Assembly (NCBI GenBank): GCA_944388735.1
Contig: CALXJX010000006.1
Coordinates: forward strand, 1-53,408
Reading direction: 5' to 3'
Length of the DNA stretch: 53,408 bases
Source: an uncultured Clostridia bacterium
GTDB lineage: Bacteria; Bacillota; Clostridia; TANB77; CAG-508
The notes below the pieces were generated by a model. The model had not been told where the DNA came from. It made no database searches and worked only from the letters and a program-made list of their open reading frames with translations. This document shows, piece by piece, positions 37,367 to 45,747 of this stretch (its first letter is position 1; every line of letters starts with the position of its first letter). A program made the position numbers and the translations under genes.

Positions 37367-38458
37367 TTATACATTAAACTTAAATAGCACAATGTCTCCA
37401 TCTTGCATGATATACTCTTTTCCTTCTGAACGTACCAACCCTTTTTCCCTTGCAGCTACCATTGAACCTTCTCTTATTAAATCGTCAAAGCCGACAACTT
37501 CTGCTTTTATAAATCCTCTTTCAATATCTGAATGTATTTTCCCAGCAGCTTGTGGTGCTTTTGTTCCCTTCTTTATTGTCCATGCTTTTACTTCTGGCTC
37601 TCCTGCCGTTAAAAATGACATTAATCCTAATAAATCATAACTTTTTTTAATGACTTTGTCCAATCCAGATTCATCTAATCCAAGTGCTTCTAGCATTTCT
37701 TTTTTATCTTGTTCCTCTAAGCTAGATAATTCTTCTTCAATTTTTACACACAAAGGAATAACTTCCGCTTTTTCGTTTAATGCATAATCTTTTACTTGTT
37801 TTACAAATTTATCATTATCTGCATCTTCTAATTGTTCTTCAGAAACATTTGCAATGTATAATATTGGTTTTGTTGTTAATAAAAACATTTCTTTTACTAA
37901 AACTTGCTCATCTTCATTAAAATCTAATGTTCTTGCTGACTTTCCTTCTTCCAATGTTTTTAAAATCTTTTCTAACAAATCTATTTCTTCCTGATATTTC
38001 TTATCTGCTTTCAAATTTTTTCTAGCTTTATCTAATCTTTTATTTACAGTTTCTATATCAGCGAATATTAATTCTAAATTAATGGTTTCAATATCTCTTA
38101 CTGGGTTCACACTTCCGTCAACATGTACAACATTTGAATCCTCAAAACATCTTACCACTTCTACAATAGCATCTGTTTCACGAATATGTGACAAAAATTT
38201 ATTTCCTAATCCTTCACCTTTACTTGCTCCTTTAACAAGTCCTGCTATATCTACAAATTCAATAACAGCGGGTGTCGTTTTTTGAGGGTGATACATTTCT
38301 GTCAATTTATCTAATCTTTCATCAGGCACTGGTACAACACCTACATTAGGTTCTATTGTACAGAATGGGTAATTTGCACATTCTGCACCTGCCTTTGTTA
38401 TACTATTAAATAATGTACTTTTTCCTACATTTGGTAAACCTACTATTCCTAATTTCAT
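37367..38458 (-). CDS. ychF: ribosome-binding ATPase YchF
   Basis: A 363-residue OBG-family protein that prefers ATP. It has GIVGLPNVGKSTLFN (P-loop, about 4-18), the switch CTIEPNVGVVPVPD, DIAGLVKGASKGEGLGNKFL, a coiled-coil insert (about 125-190) and the C-terminal TGS-type domain (KGTKAPQAAGKIHSDIERGFIKAEV). The ribosome binding site is far from the ATG (AAGGAG, about 15 nt), but no closer start exists and the N-terminus is canonical. The conserved leader at 38474-38523 lies just upstream. Confidence 0.95.
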   Translation of the reverse strand: MKLGIVGLPNVGKSTLFNSITKAGAECANYPFCTIEPNVGVVPVPDERLDKLTEMYHPQKTTPAVIEFVDIAGLVKGASKGEGLGNKFLSHIRETDAIVEVVRCFEDSNVVHVDGSVNPVRDIETINLELIFADIETVNKRLDKARKNLKADKKYQEEIDLLEKILKTLEEGKSARTLDFNEDEQVLVKEMFLLTTKPILYIANVSEEQLEDADNDKFVKQVKDYALNEKAEVIPLCVKIEEELSSLEEQDKKEMLEALGLDESGLDKVIKKSYDLLGLMSFLTAGEPEVKAWTIKKGTKAPQAAGKIHSDIERGFIKAEVVGFDDLIREGSMVAAREKGLVRSEGKEYIMQDGDIVLFKFNV

Positions 38459-38473
38459 CTCAAATAATTTATA

Positions 38474-38523
38474 CTCCTTGTATAATATATATTTGGGTTT
38501 TTAAAAGGTTGCCCATAAACCTA
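38474..38523 (-). promoter_or_regulatory. conserved leader motif, copy 2 (upstream of ychF)
   Basis: Minus strand: GGTTTATGGGCAACC, TTTTAAAAACCCAAAT, ATATTATACAAGGAG. Relative to copy 1 the loop is TGGG instead of TAGG, and the partner is CCCA instead of CCTA. This is a compensated change that supports the pseudoknot pairing. Confidence 0.65.
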
Positions 38524-38587
38524 TGCTTTGTTAAAATTTAATATAAGCAAAATATAATAATTATAAATCACTTAATATTAAAATTTT

Positions 38588-40516
38588 TTATTTAGTCTTA
38601 TTTTTTATTTCTTTTTTTATTTTTTCTATAAATTCATCAACTTTCATATTCCCTTCGTCTCCATTTTCTCTAGATCGAACAGAAACTAAATTCTCCTCAA
38701 CCTCTTTCTGTCCAACAACTAGCATATATGGAACTTTTTCAAGTTGTGCTTCTCTAATTTTATACCCTATTTTTTCATTTCTATCATCAACTTCTACTCT
38801 AATTTCTTCTTTTCTAAATTCATCTTGTAATTTATGAGCATATTTATGTTGATTATCTGTAATTGGTAATATTTTTACTTGTGTAGGTGACAACCATACA
38901 GGGAATGCACCTTTTGTTTCTTCTATTAAGAAACACATGAATCTATCTGATGTACCAAGAATCGCTCTATGAATAACAACAGGTCTATGTTTTTCTCCGT
39001 CTTCTCCTATATATTCTAGCTTAAATCTTTCTGGTAATAAGAAATCTAATTGGCATGTTGAAACTGTTACATCATGTCCTATTGATGATTTTAATTGAAC
39101 ATCTAATTTAGGACCATAAAAAGCTGCTTCTCCTTCTGCTTCGTAAAAATTAATTCCTAATTCTGTTAGAATTTCTCTTAACTGATTTTCTGCTTTTTCC
39201 CACATTTCATCATCATCAAAATATTTATGCTTATCGTTTTTATCTCTTAATGATAATCTAAATTCATAATCTTTAAATCCAAAATCTTTGTATACAGAAA
39301 GTATTAATTCTACTACTTTTCCTACTTCTTCTTTAATTTGATCTGGTCTAACAAATAAATGAGCATCATTTTGACACATTTCACGAACTCTTTCTATTCC
39401 ACAAACACTTCCACTATCTTCATATCTAAAGTCATGTGCTAGCTCTCCTATTCTAATTGGTAAATCTCTATAAGAGTGCATTTTATTTTTATAAACTAAC
39501 ATGTGGTGTGGACAGTTCATTGGTCTTAAAACTAATTCTTCATTATCTAATTTCATGACAGGAAACATATCCTCTTGATAATGGTCCCAGTGACCTGATG
39601 TTTTATACAAATCAACATTTGCAAGAGATGGCGTGTATACATGACTATATCCCATTGCGATTTCTTTGTCTTGTATATATCTTTCCAAAATTCTTCTGAT
39701 AGTAGCACCATTTGGCAAATACATTGGTAAACCTGAACCAACTAAGGGATGAGTCATAAACAATTCTAAATCTTTACCTATTCTTCTATGGTCTCTTTGT
39801 CTTGCCTCTTCTAGCTTTTGTAAATATTCGTCTATTTGGCTCGCTTTTGGAAAAGATATTGCATAAATTCTTTGTAACATTTTATTATGCTCGTCACCTC
39901 TCCAATAAGCTCCTGAAGAAGATAATATTTTTACAGCCTTAATCTTTCCTGTACTTAAAACATGAGGTCCAGCACAAAGGTCTGTAAAGTCGCCTTGTTT
40001 ATAAAAGCTGATTTCTTCTCCCTCTGATAATTCATTGATAAGCTCTTGCTTATATGGTTCGTTTTTCATAAGTTCTAAAGCTTCTTTTTTAGATAATGAA
40101 AATTTTTCTATTTCAATGTTTTCCTTAATTATTTTTTTCATTTCTTCTTCTATTTTAGCTTTGTCATCATCACTAAATGGTTTTTCTACATCAAAATCAT
40201 AATAAAATCCATTTTCAATTGCTGGTCCTATTGCAAGTTTACTATTTGGAAATAGTCTTTTTACAGCTTGTGCCATAATATGTGATGTTGTATGCCAATA
40301 AGCTTTTTTTCCTTCTAAATCGTCGTCTTTAAATGTATGAATTACTACTTGACAGTCCTCATTTAATACATATCTTAAATCTTTAATTTCTCCGTCTACT
40401 TCTCCACAAGTAGCATTTCTTGCAAGCCCTTCACTAATCTTTTGAGCTACATCTAGTATAGTTGCTCCTTTTTCTACTTCTAAAGTAGAATCATCTTTTA
40501 AACTTACTTTAATCAT
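38588..40516 (-). CDS. thrS: threonyl-tRNA synthetase
   Basis: A 642-residue class II synthetase with an N-terminal TGS domain (1-60), an editing domain (HTTSHIMAQAV with the His pair, later DLCAGPHV), and the core with motif 2 (FRYEDSGSVCGIERVREM) and motif 3 (VIHRAILGTSDRF). The anticodon-binding domain ends the protein (about 535-642). GGAGG lies before the ATG. A T-box leader and a family C element lie upstream. Confidence 0.97.
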   Translation of the reverse strand: MIKVSLKDDSTLEVEKGATILDVAQKISEGLARNATCGEVDGEIKDLRYVLNEDCQVVIHTFKDDDLEGKKAYWHTTSHIMAQAVKRLFPNSKLAIGPAIENGFYYDFDVEKPFSDDDKAKIEEEMKKIIKENIEIEKFSLSKKEALELMKNEPYKQELINELSEGEEISFYKQGDFTDLCAGPHVLSTGKIKAVKILSSSGAYWRGDEHNKMLQRIYAISFPKASQIDEYLQKLEEARQRDHRRIGKDLELFMTHPLVGSGLPMYLPNGATIRRILERYIQDKEIAMGYSHVYTPSLANVDLYKTSGHWDHYQEDMFPVMKLDNEELVLRPMNCPHHMLVYKNKMHSYRDLPIRIGELAHDFRYEDSGSVCGIERVREMCQNDAHLFVRPDQIKEEVGKVVELILSVYKDFGFKDYEFRLSLRDKNDKHKYFDDDEMWEKAENQLREILTELGINFYEAEGEAAFYGPKLDVQLKSSIGHDVTVSTCQLDFLLPERFKLEYIGEDGEKHRPVVIHRAILGTSDRFMCFLIEETKGAFPVWLSPTQVKILPITDNQHKYAHKLQDEFRKEEIRVEVDDRNEKIGYKIREAQLEKVPYMLVVGQKEVEENLVSVRSRENGDEGNMKVDEFIEKIKKEIKNKTK

Positions 40517-40540
40517 AAAAATTCCTCCTTTTATTTCATT

Positions 40541-40692
40541 GGAAATGCTTTTTATTTTGTACTAATTTAATCTTTTCTCGTTGGCTTTCCGTAAATTTGT
40601 TCTGCGCCAATTTTACGCAAGTAAAATTGTATGCATTCGTTGGGGCGCAGCGACTTTTATACACTAAGAAAGGATGACTTTCCTAGTGTATA
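40541..40692. repeat. family C three-hairpin element, copy 2
   Basis: It shares TACTAATTTAATCTTTTCTC, GGCTTTCCGTAAATTTGTTC and the middle and third hairpins with the ileS copy, but has lost most of the first arm. The third hairpin is TACACTAAGAAAG..CTTTCCTAGTGTA; the A-T pair of copy 1 has become C-G. It begins at the U-run of the thrS T-box terminator. Confidence 0.8.
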
Positions 40693-40915
40693 AAAAAAAG
40701 CTCCAATGGATTATATATCCATAGGAGTGTATTTTTTACACGGTTCCATCCTATATTTCACTTAATTTCAGATTGTAACGTATCTTACACGTTTGGCTTA
40801 CTCACCAAAACTTTAAAGAGGTAGTTTTTCAAATATGTTTTCTTGAGTTGGCTTCCAGCCATTGACCAACTTTCTCTATAAGTAACCTTTATTTTACTTT
40901 TTCTCTTATTAGCTT
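40693..40915 (-). ncRNA. T-box leader of thrS, probable specifier ACC
   Basis: The antiterminator core is AGGATGGAACCGTG (40739-40752). Stem I has AGAGAAAGTTGG..GGAAGCCAACTC. A likely specifier is ACC (Thr) at 40820-40822 in AAAACTACCTCTTT. The terminator CTCCTATGGAT..ATCCATTGGAG (40701-40727) is followed by eight T on the minus strand. A tRNA-Thr able to read ACC is encoded just upstream. Confidence 0.87.
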
Positions 40916-40923
40916 TACATTCA

Positions 40924-40952
40924 TATTTTAGTACTTTTTTGGCTGATTGTCA
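40924..40952 (-). promoter_or_regulatory. sigma-A promoter of the thrS T-box transcript
   Basis: TTGACA (40947-40952), a 17 nt spacer, TAAAAT (40924-40929), on the minus strand. Confidence 0.8.
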
Positions 40953-40982
40953 ATAACACAATTCTAAATTCTAAAAAAATTA

Positions 40983-41011
40983 TTTACTTTCCTTTACTAT
41001 TATGCTATAAT
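40983..41011 (+). promoter_or_regulatory. sigma-A promoter of tRNA-Thr
   Basis: TTTACT (40983-40988), a 17 nt spacer, TATAAT (41006-41011) with TGC extension. It is divergent from the thrS promoter. Confidence 0.7.
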
Positions 41012-41028
41012 TTTTTATGTATTAAGTT

Positions 41029-41104
41029 GCTTGCATAGCTCAGTCGGTAGAGTGCAGCCTTGGTAAGGCTGAGGTCACGGGTTCGATTCCCGTTGTAAGC
41101 TCCA
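41029..41104 (+). tRNA. tRNA-Thr (anticodon GGT), CCA encoded
   Basis: The acceptor GCTTGCA pairs with TGTAAGC (one G-T), the anticodon loop is TTGGTAA with anticodon GGT, and the T loop is GTTCGATTC. CCA is at 41102-41104. It reads ACC and ACT. It is divergent from thrS and convergent with sigH, whose stop lies 10 bp away. Confidence 0.95.
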
Positions 41105-41114
41105 AAAATATTTA

Positions 41115-41762
41115 TTATTCATTAAACATACTCTTTATTGCTTTTTTTCTAATTCTTTGAATAGCATTATCGACTGACTTTACAGGTGAATCAAGCTTTT
41201 CAGCTATTACTATATAACTTTCACCTTTTATATATCTTTCTAAAACTTGTTTTTCAAACTTACTTAATGACTTTTCAATAACTTTTTGGATTTCTTCGTA
41301 ATATTCTTTTTTAGTAATTGTCTCCAATGGATCTTCCATTGTTTTACTATCAAACGTATCTATTAATTCTACACTATCATCATCTTCATTATTGTTATAT
41401 GCAGAAAGATTTAATGACAAATATGAATTTAATGGTGCATGTTTTTGTCTATTAGAAGTTTTAATCGCTGTAATTAACTGCCTTTCTATACACATATTAG
41501 CAAATGTTTTAAATGCATTTTGTTTTTCTGCATTAAAAGTTTTAATAGCCTTAAAAAGTCCTATCATTCCTTCTTGCACAATATCTTCTTTTTCTGCACC
41601 AATCATAAAATATTTTCCAACTTTCATGTTTACAAGCTCTTTATATTTATTCAATAAATATGTTAAAGCTTGTTCGTCTCCTTGTTTTATCTGTGATATT
41701 ATCTCTTCGTCTGTTAATTTACCATAATTGTCTGTTGAAAAAAATACATTTTCTTTTTGCAT
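41115..41762 (-). CDS. sigH: RNA polymerase sigma factor, SigH-like
   Basis: A 215-residue sigma-70 family protein of SigH (Spo0H) type. Region 2 covers about 18-90 (TDEEIISQIKQGDEQALTYLLNKY, DIVQEGMIGLFKAIKTF, FANMCIERQLITAIK), with the linker DSVELIDTFDS. Region 4 covers about 155-215 (LSKFEKQVLERYIKGESYIVIAEKLDSPVKSVDNAIQRIRKKA). In Firmicutes it directs transition-phase genes; no sporulation gene is visible here. GGAGG lies 11 nt before the ATG. Confidence 0.88.
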   Translation of the reverse strand: MQKENVFFSTDNYGKLTDEEIISQIKQGDEQALTYLLNKYKELVNMKVGKYFMIGAEKEDIVQEGMIGLFKAIKTFNAEKQNAFKTFANMCIERQLITAIKTSNRQKHAPLNSYLSLNLSAYNNNEDDDSVELIDTFDSKTMEDPLETITKKEYYEEIQKVIEKSLSKFEKQVLERYIKGESYIVIAEKLDSPVKSVDNAIQRIRKKAIKSMFNE

Positions 41763-41806
41763 TTGTCAAAATACCTCCAAAAGTCCTTTTACAATATTAT
41801 ATATTT

Positions 41807-41833
41807 GAAAAACCGCCTTGTCAAGCGGTTTTT
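41807..41833 (-). terminator. terminator of the GH18 gene, overlapping its stop
   Basis: On the minus strand, AAAAACCGC-TTGACAAG-GCGGTTTTT. It starts in the TAA stop region of the GH18 gene and ends in a T-run. Confidence 0.85.
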
Positions 41834-43541
41834 ATAAACCAAGCTCTTCTTTTAGCATTGTCCAAACTTCTTCTGTCTCCATTCCTTTCTGCCAAGAAGC
41901 CACTCCTCCTAAATTATTCTCATTTATCAAATTAACCTTTTCCTTTAATGATGCAATATCTTCTATCCATATCTGTTTTTTGTTGTTTCCATCCATGTAC
42001 TCTACATAATTCTGTTTCAGGTCATCATCCCATTGTTTATCTACGCCTTCTGGGATAACACTATCTACATCTTTTACACTTACAGTTTTACTAGTAGTTT
42101 TTCCATTTGAATCTGTTGTCCACACTCTTGTATATAAAGGAATTCCTAATATTATCTTTTCAGGTTCAATTTCTTCAGTTTTTAAAAACTTCTCTAAGCT
42201 TAATTTTACCCAATTATACCCAGCCGTTGTTCCTGCTTTTGTGCTTGAAGCACCATATTGGTCATAAGCCATAAATATAATATAATCTGCCACATCTCCT
42301 ATAACATGTCTATCAAAACATAAAGACCATGTTTCTCCTCCGTCTGGGGCTGTAACATCAACAGAAGTTACCAATCCTATTTCTTTCAATCTAGGTGTTA
42401 ATTCTATAATAAACCTAGAATATAAATCTTTATCTTCTTGTTTCATATTTTCAAAATCTACATTTATTCCGTCTAAATCATATTCTAAGCATTTACTAAC
42501 AATATCTTCTATTAGCTCTTTTCTTTTTTCATAACTATTCATTATCTCAGAAGTAACTGTTAGCCCTGCTTCTGCATTAGAGACCATACTCCATACTTTG
42601 TATCCATTACTATGTGCCCATTCTATATAAGCTCTTCCTTTATCTCCTACATTTTCTTGTAAATTCCCATTGTCATCTAAGTAGAAGAATGAAGGAGAAA
42701 CTACATTCACACCTTCTATAGTTTGTCCACTTCTATCTGGTGCAGATGCAACTGTTGAAAAATAGTCCCAAGTTAAGTTTACTTTTCCTTCGATTTGTTT
42801 TTCTTCTGACATATTTTCTCGAACTGTAATTTCATTTGCTAATTTATCTGATTTTATATATCCTAATTTTCCATTTTGTGTTCTAATTCTTGCATTTCCA
42901 TTTTCGTTAGAAATAACTATAACTGATTCTCCTTTTTTTACTCTATCTACTGTTCTTGCTATAAAATTTGTTGATGATTTTACTGCGACATCAGAAGATA
43001 ATATTGCCTTTTTTTGTTCTCTACTGATAGAATCAATTGTAACTACTTTTGTTTCTTCTATATTTTCTATTTCTATTCCATATACATCTTTCATTTCTGA
43101 TATAGGCAAATATATTGCATCATCTCTTTTTATTGCACTTGCATATATTTTTTTATCAGAACCATTTATATTTATAGTATTTTGCTCAAATCCTATTTCG
43201 GCTATTTTTTTATCATAAGTTGTTATAATTTGATTTGTATCTGGTTCTTCATATATATTTTTGTCAAAAAAGTTTGCTATATCTTGCTTAGATAGATAAA
43301 TAATTCCATTTTCTATTAACACATCTTTTTTTAGGTTTGATGTAATATTTCTATTGTTGATAATAAGGTTTGTTGTTGTATTATTATCCAATATTATATA
43401 ATCATTTGCAATAAAAGCTATAATTCCTAATATAATTATTGCTAATATAATTATTAATGTTTTTATTATCGTTTTTTTCTTCGTAGCTGGTGTTTTCTTT
43501 TTCTTTGGTTCTTTTACTAATTCTCTTTTTCCTTTTCCCAT
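41832..43541 (-). CDS. membrane-anchored GH18-family glycosidase with SH3-like domain
   Basis: 569 residues. A Lys-rich N-terminus and one hydrophobic helix (about 26-48) anchor it. A copper-amine-oxidase N-terminal type domain follows (about 60-170), then a bacterial SH3-like domain (VKSSTNFIARTVDRVKKGESVIVI, about 185-240), then GH18 (about 250-569). The catalytic motif is DGINVDFEN, and there are GIPLYTRVW and GVASWQKGMET. This resembles spore germination/peptidoglycan GH18 enzymes (YaaH/SleL-type) rather than chitinases, but the substrate is not certain. A Met codon at 43541 follows an AGGAAAAC site. Confidence 0.85.
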   Translation of the reverse strand: MGKGKRELVKEPKKKKTPATKKKTIIKTLIIILAIIILGIIAFIANDYIILDNNTTTNLIINNRNITSNLKKDVLIENGIIYLSKQDIANFFDKNIYEEPDTNQIITTYDKKIAEIGFEQNTININGSDKKIYASAIKRDDAIYLPISEMKDVYGIEIENIEETKVVTIDSISREQKKAILSSDVAVKSSTNFIARTVDRVKKGESVIVISNENGNARIRTQNGKLGYIKSDKLANEITVRENMSEEKQIEGKVNLTWDYFSTVASAPDRSGQTIEGVNVVSPSFFYLDDNGNLQENVGDKGRAYIEWAHSNGYKVWSMVSNAEAGLTVTSEIMNSYEKRKELIEDIVSKCLEYDLDGINVDFENMKQEDKDLYSRFIIELTPRLKEIGLVTSVDVTAPDGGETWSLCFDRHVIGDVADYIIFMAYDQYGASSTKAGTTAGYNWVKLSLEKFLKTEEIEPEKIILGIPLYTRVWTTDSNGKTTSKTVSVKDVDSVIPEGVDKQWDDDLKQNYVEYMDGNNKKQIWIEDIASLKEKVNLINENNLGGVASWQKGMETEEVWTMLKEELGL

Positions 43542-43645
43542 GTTATTTGTTTTCCTTTCAAATAATTATTGCTTTTTAATATATCATACTTTGTAATTTA
43601 ATGGAATATTTTTTTAAAATTTTTTGTCTTTTTTGGTAATAATTC

Positions 43646-43908
43646 GTTACTATTCACAGCCTCTATAATAAGCTAAAAAATGTTGATATATTAATATTGA
43701 GTAAATTTTGAATGTGATTGGAAATATTTTAGAATTTGTTATATGATTTATTGAGGGATGTTCACGGTACTCGAGGTACGAGAGGGTCTGAGTGAAAGAG
43801 GCTCAATAAATCATTTTACAAATTCTTAAATATTGTATTGAGCCGAAAAATTTATGAAATATTAATATATCAACATTTTAAGTACTAATTTTAAGCTGTG
43901 AATAGTAA
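43646..43908. repeat. family B repeat, copy 1 (full length)
   Basis: A roughly 263 bp element with GTTACTATTCACAG at one end and CTGTGAATAGTAA at the other. Further inner pairs are TGTTGATATATTAATATT / AATATTAATATATCAACA-like and GATTTATTGAG..CTCAATAAATC. Its right end stops 2 bp short of the ABC transporter stop codon. It fills most of the 369 bp gap between the GH18 and ABC genes. Confidence 0.8.
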
Positions 43909-43910
43909 GT

Positions 43911-45746
43911 TTATTCTTCGACTTCTTCAAATTGTGAATTATACAACTCTGAATAGAAGCCACCTTTCTCTAATAGAGCTTCATGAGTTCCTTGTTCCAC
44001 AATATCACCATGATTCATAACCAAAATCAAATCTGCATTTTTTATTGTTGACAATCTATGTGCAATAATAAAACTTGTTCTACCTTTCATTAAATTATCC
44101 ATAGCAGATTGAATTTGAATCTCTGTTCTTGTATCAATTGAACTTGTAGCTTCATCCAAGATTAATATTTTTGGATCTGCTAAAATCACTCTTGCAATTG
44201 TTAATAACTGCTTTTGACCTGCTGAAATATTTGTTGATTCTTCGTTTATTAATGAATTATATCCTTTTGGTAATGTCTTTATAAAATGATGTACATGAGC
44301 TGCTTTAGCTGCTTCTATAACTTCATCATCTGTTGCATCTTCTTTACTATACTTAATATTATCTTTTACAGTTCCTCCAAATAGCCATGTATCTTGAAGA
44401 ACCATTCCAAACATCTTACGAAGCTCACCTCTATCGAAATCTTTAACATTATGTCCGTCAACTAAAATTTCTCCAGAATTTACATCATAAAATCTCATTA
44501 ATAATTTTACCATTGTTGTTTTACCTGCACCTGTTGGTCCAACAATTGCAATCTTTTGTCCTTCTTTAACTTGTGCATTAAAATCATTAATTATCATTCT
44601 ATCAGGTTCATAACCAAATTGCACATTTTTAAATGTAACATTACCGGTTAGTTTTTCTGTATCTATGTTGCCTTTTGCAGTATCTAACTCTTCTTGCTCT
44701 TCCAAGAATTCAAATATTCTTTCTGCTGCTGCAACCATAGCTTGTAGCATTGCAGAAATTTGTGCTATTTGATTAATAGGTTGTGTAAATTGCTTATTAT
44801 ACTGTATAAAACTTTGTATATTTCCTACTGTAATTGTTCCATTTATTGCTAAATATCCTCCTGCAACAGCTACTCCTACATAACCAATATTTGATATAAA
44901 ATTCATTACTGGATGCATTATACCAGATAAAAATTGCGACTTCCATGCTGATTTATACAATTCATTATTTGCTTTTTCAAAATCTCTGTTTACTTTTTCT
45001 TCACCATTAAATGCTTTTACTATATTTAGTCCTCCATATATTTCTTCTACTTGACCATTTACATGTCCTAAATATTCCTGTTGGCTTTGGAAATATCTTT
45101 GAGACTTACCTACTATAATTCTCACTAAAATAGCTGCTACTGGCAATATAACTAATGATATTAAAGTCATTTGCCAACTTATAGAAAACATCATTATTAG
45201 TATTCCAATGATTGTACATATTGAAGTAATTATTTGTGTAATACTTTGATTTAAATTCATGCTTAAAGTGTCGATATCATTTGTAATAATAGATAATACT
45301 TCACCATGCGTTTTTTTGTCAAAATATTTAAATGGTAACTTATTAATTTTCATAATTATATCATTTCTTAATTTATATGTAACTTTTTGTGCTATATTTG
45401 TCATAGTAAATCCTTGAATGAAAGAGAATAATGCACTAATTAAGTATAATATAATTAATGTAATTACAATTTGCCCAACTTTTCCAAAATCTACTCCTGC
45501 ACCACCTGATAACTTACTAGCTAAACCATTAAAAATTTCTGTTGTTGCATTTCCTAATATTTTTGGTCCTACAATTGTAAATATAGTGCTTCCTATTGCA
45601 AATATAAAAACTATAATCAATGCAATTTTATATTTAGCTAAATAACCTTTTATAAGCTGTTTTGTTGTTTTCTTAAAATCTTTTGCCTTTTGATGTGGCA
45701 TATTTCCTGGTCCACCTCTCATTGGTCCTCCCATTGGTCCTGGCAT
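43911..45746 (-). CDS. ABC exporter subunit (canonical ATPase half)
   Basis: A 611-residue half-transporter with six membrane helices (about 35-320) and an ATPase domain. It has Walker A GPTGAGKT, signature ISAGQKQL, Walker B LILDEATSSID with the catalytic Glu, and the switch AHRLS. The N-terminus is Gly/Met/Pro rich (MPGPMGGPMRGGPGNMPH). I chose ATG at 45746: AGGAGG precedes it, and a longer reading would cover 24 residues out of frame with the partner stop. Its first base pair overlaps the partner stop (TAATG), so translation is coupled. It forms a heterodimer with the next gene. Confidence 0.88.
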   Translation of the reverse strand: MPGPMGGPMRGGPGNMPHQKAKDFKKTTKQLIKGYLAKYKIALIIVFIFAIGSTIFTIVGPKILGNATTEIFNGLASKLSGGAGVDFGKVGQIVITLIILYLISALFSFIQGFTMTNIAQKVTYKLRNDIIMKINKLPFKYFDKKTHGEVLSIITNDIDTLSMNLNQSITQIITSICTIIGILIMMFSISWQMTLISLVILPVAAILVRIIVGKSQRYFQSQQEYLGHVNGQVEEIYGGLNIVKAFNGEEKVNRDFEKANNELYKSAWKSQFLSGIMHPVMNFISNIGYVGVAVAGGYLAINGTITVGNIQSFIQYNKQFTQPINQIAQISAMLQAMVAAAERIFEFLEEQEELDTAKGNIDTEKLTGNVTFKNVQFGYEPDRMIINDFNAQVKEGQKIAIVGPTGAGKTTMVKLLMRFYDVNSGEILVDGHNVKDFDRGELRKMFGMVLQDTWLFGGTVKDNIKYSKEDATDDEVIEAAKAAHVHHFIKTLPKGYNSLINEESTNISAGQKQLLTIARVILADPKILILDEATSSIDTRTEIQIQSAMDNLMKGRTSFIIAHRLSTIKNADLILVMNHGDIVEQGTHEALLEKGGFYSELYNSQFEEVEE

Positions 45747-45747
45747 A

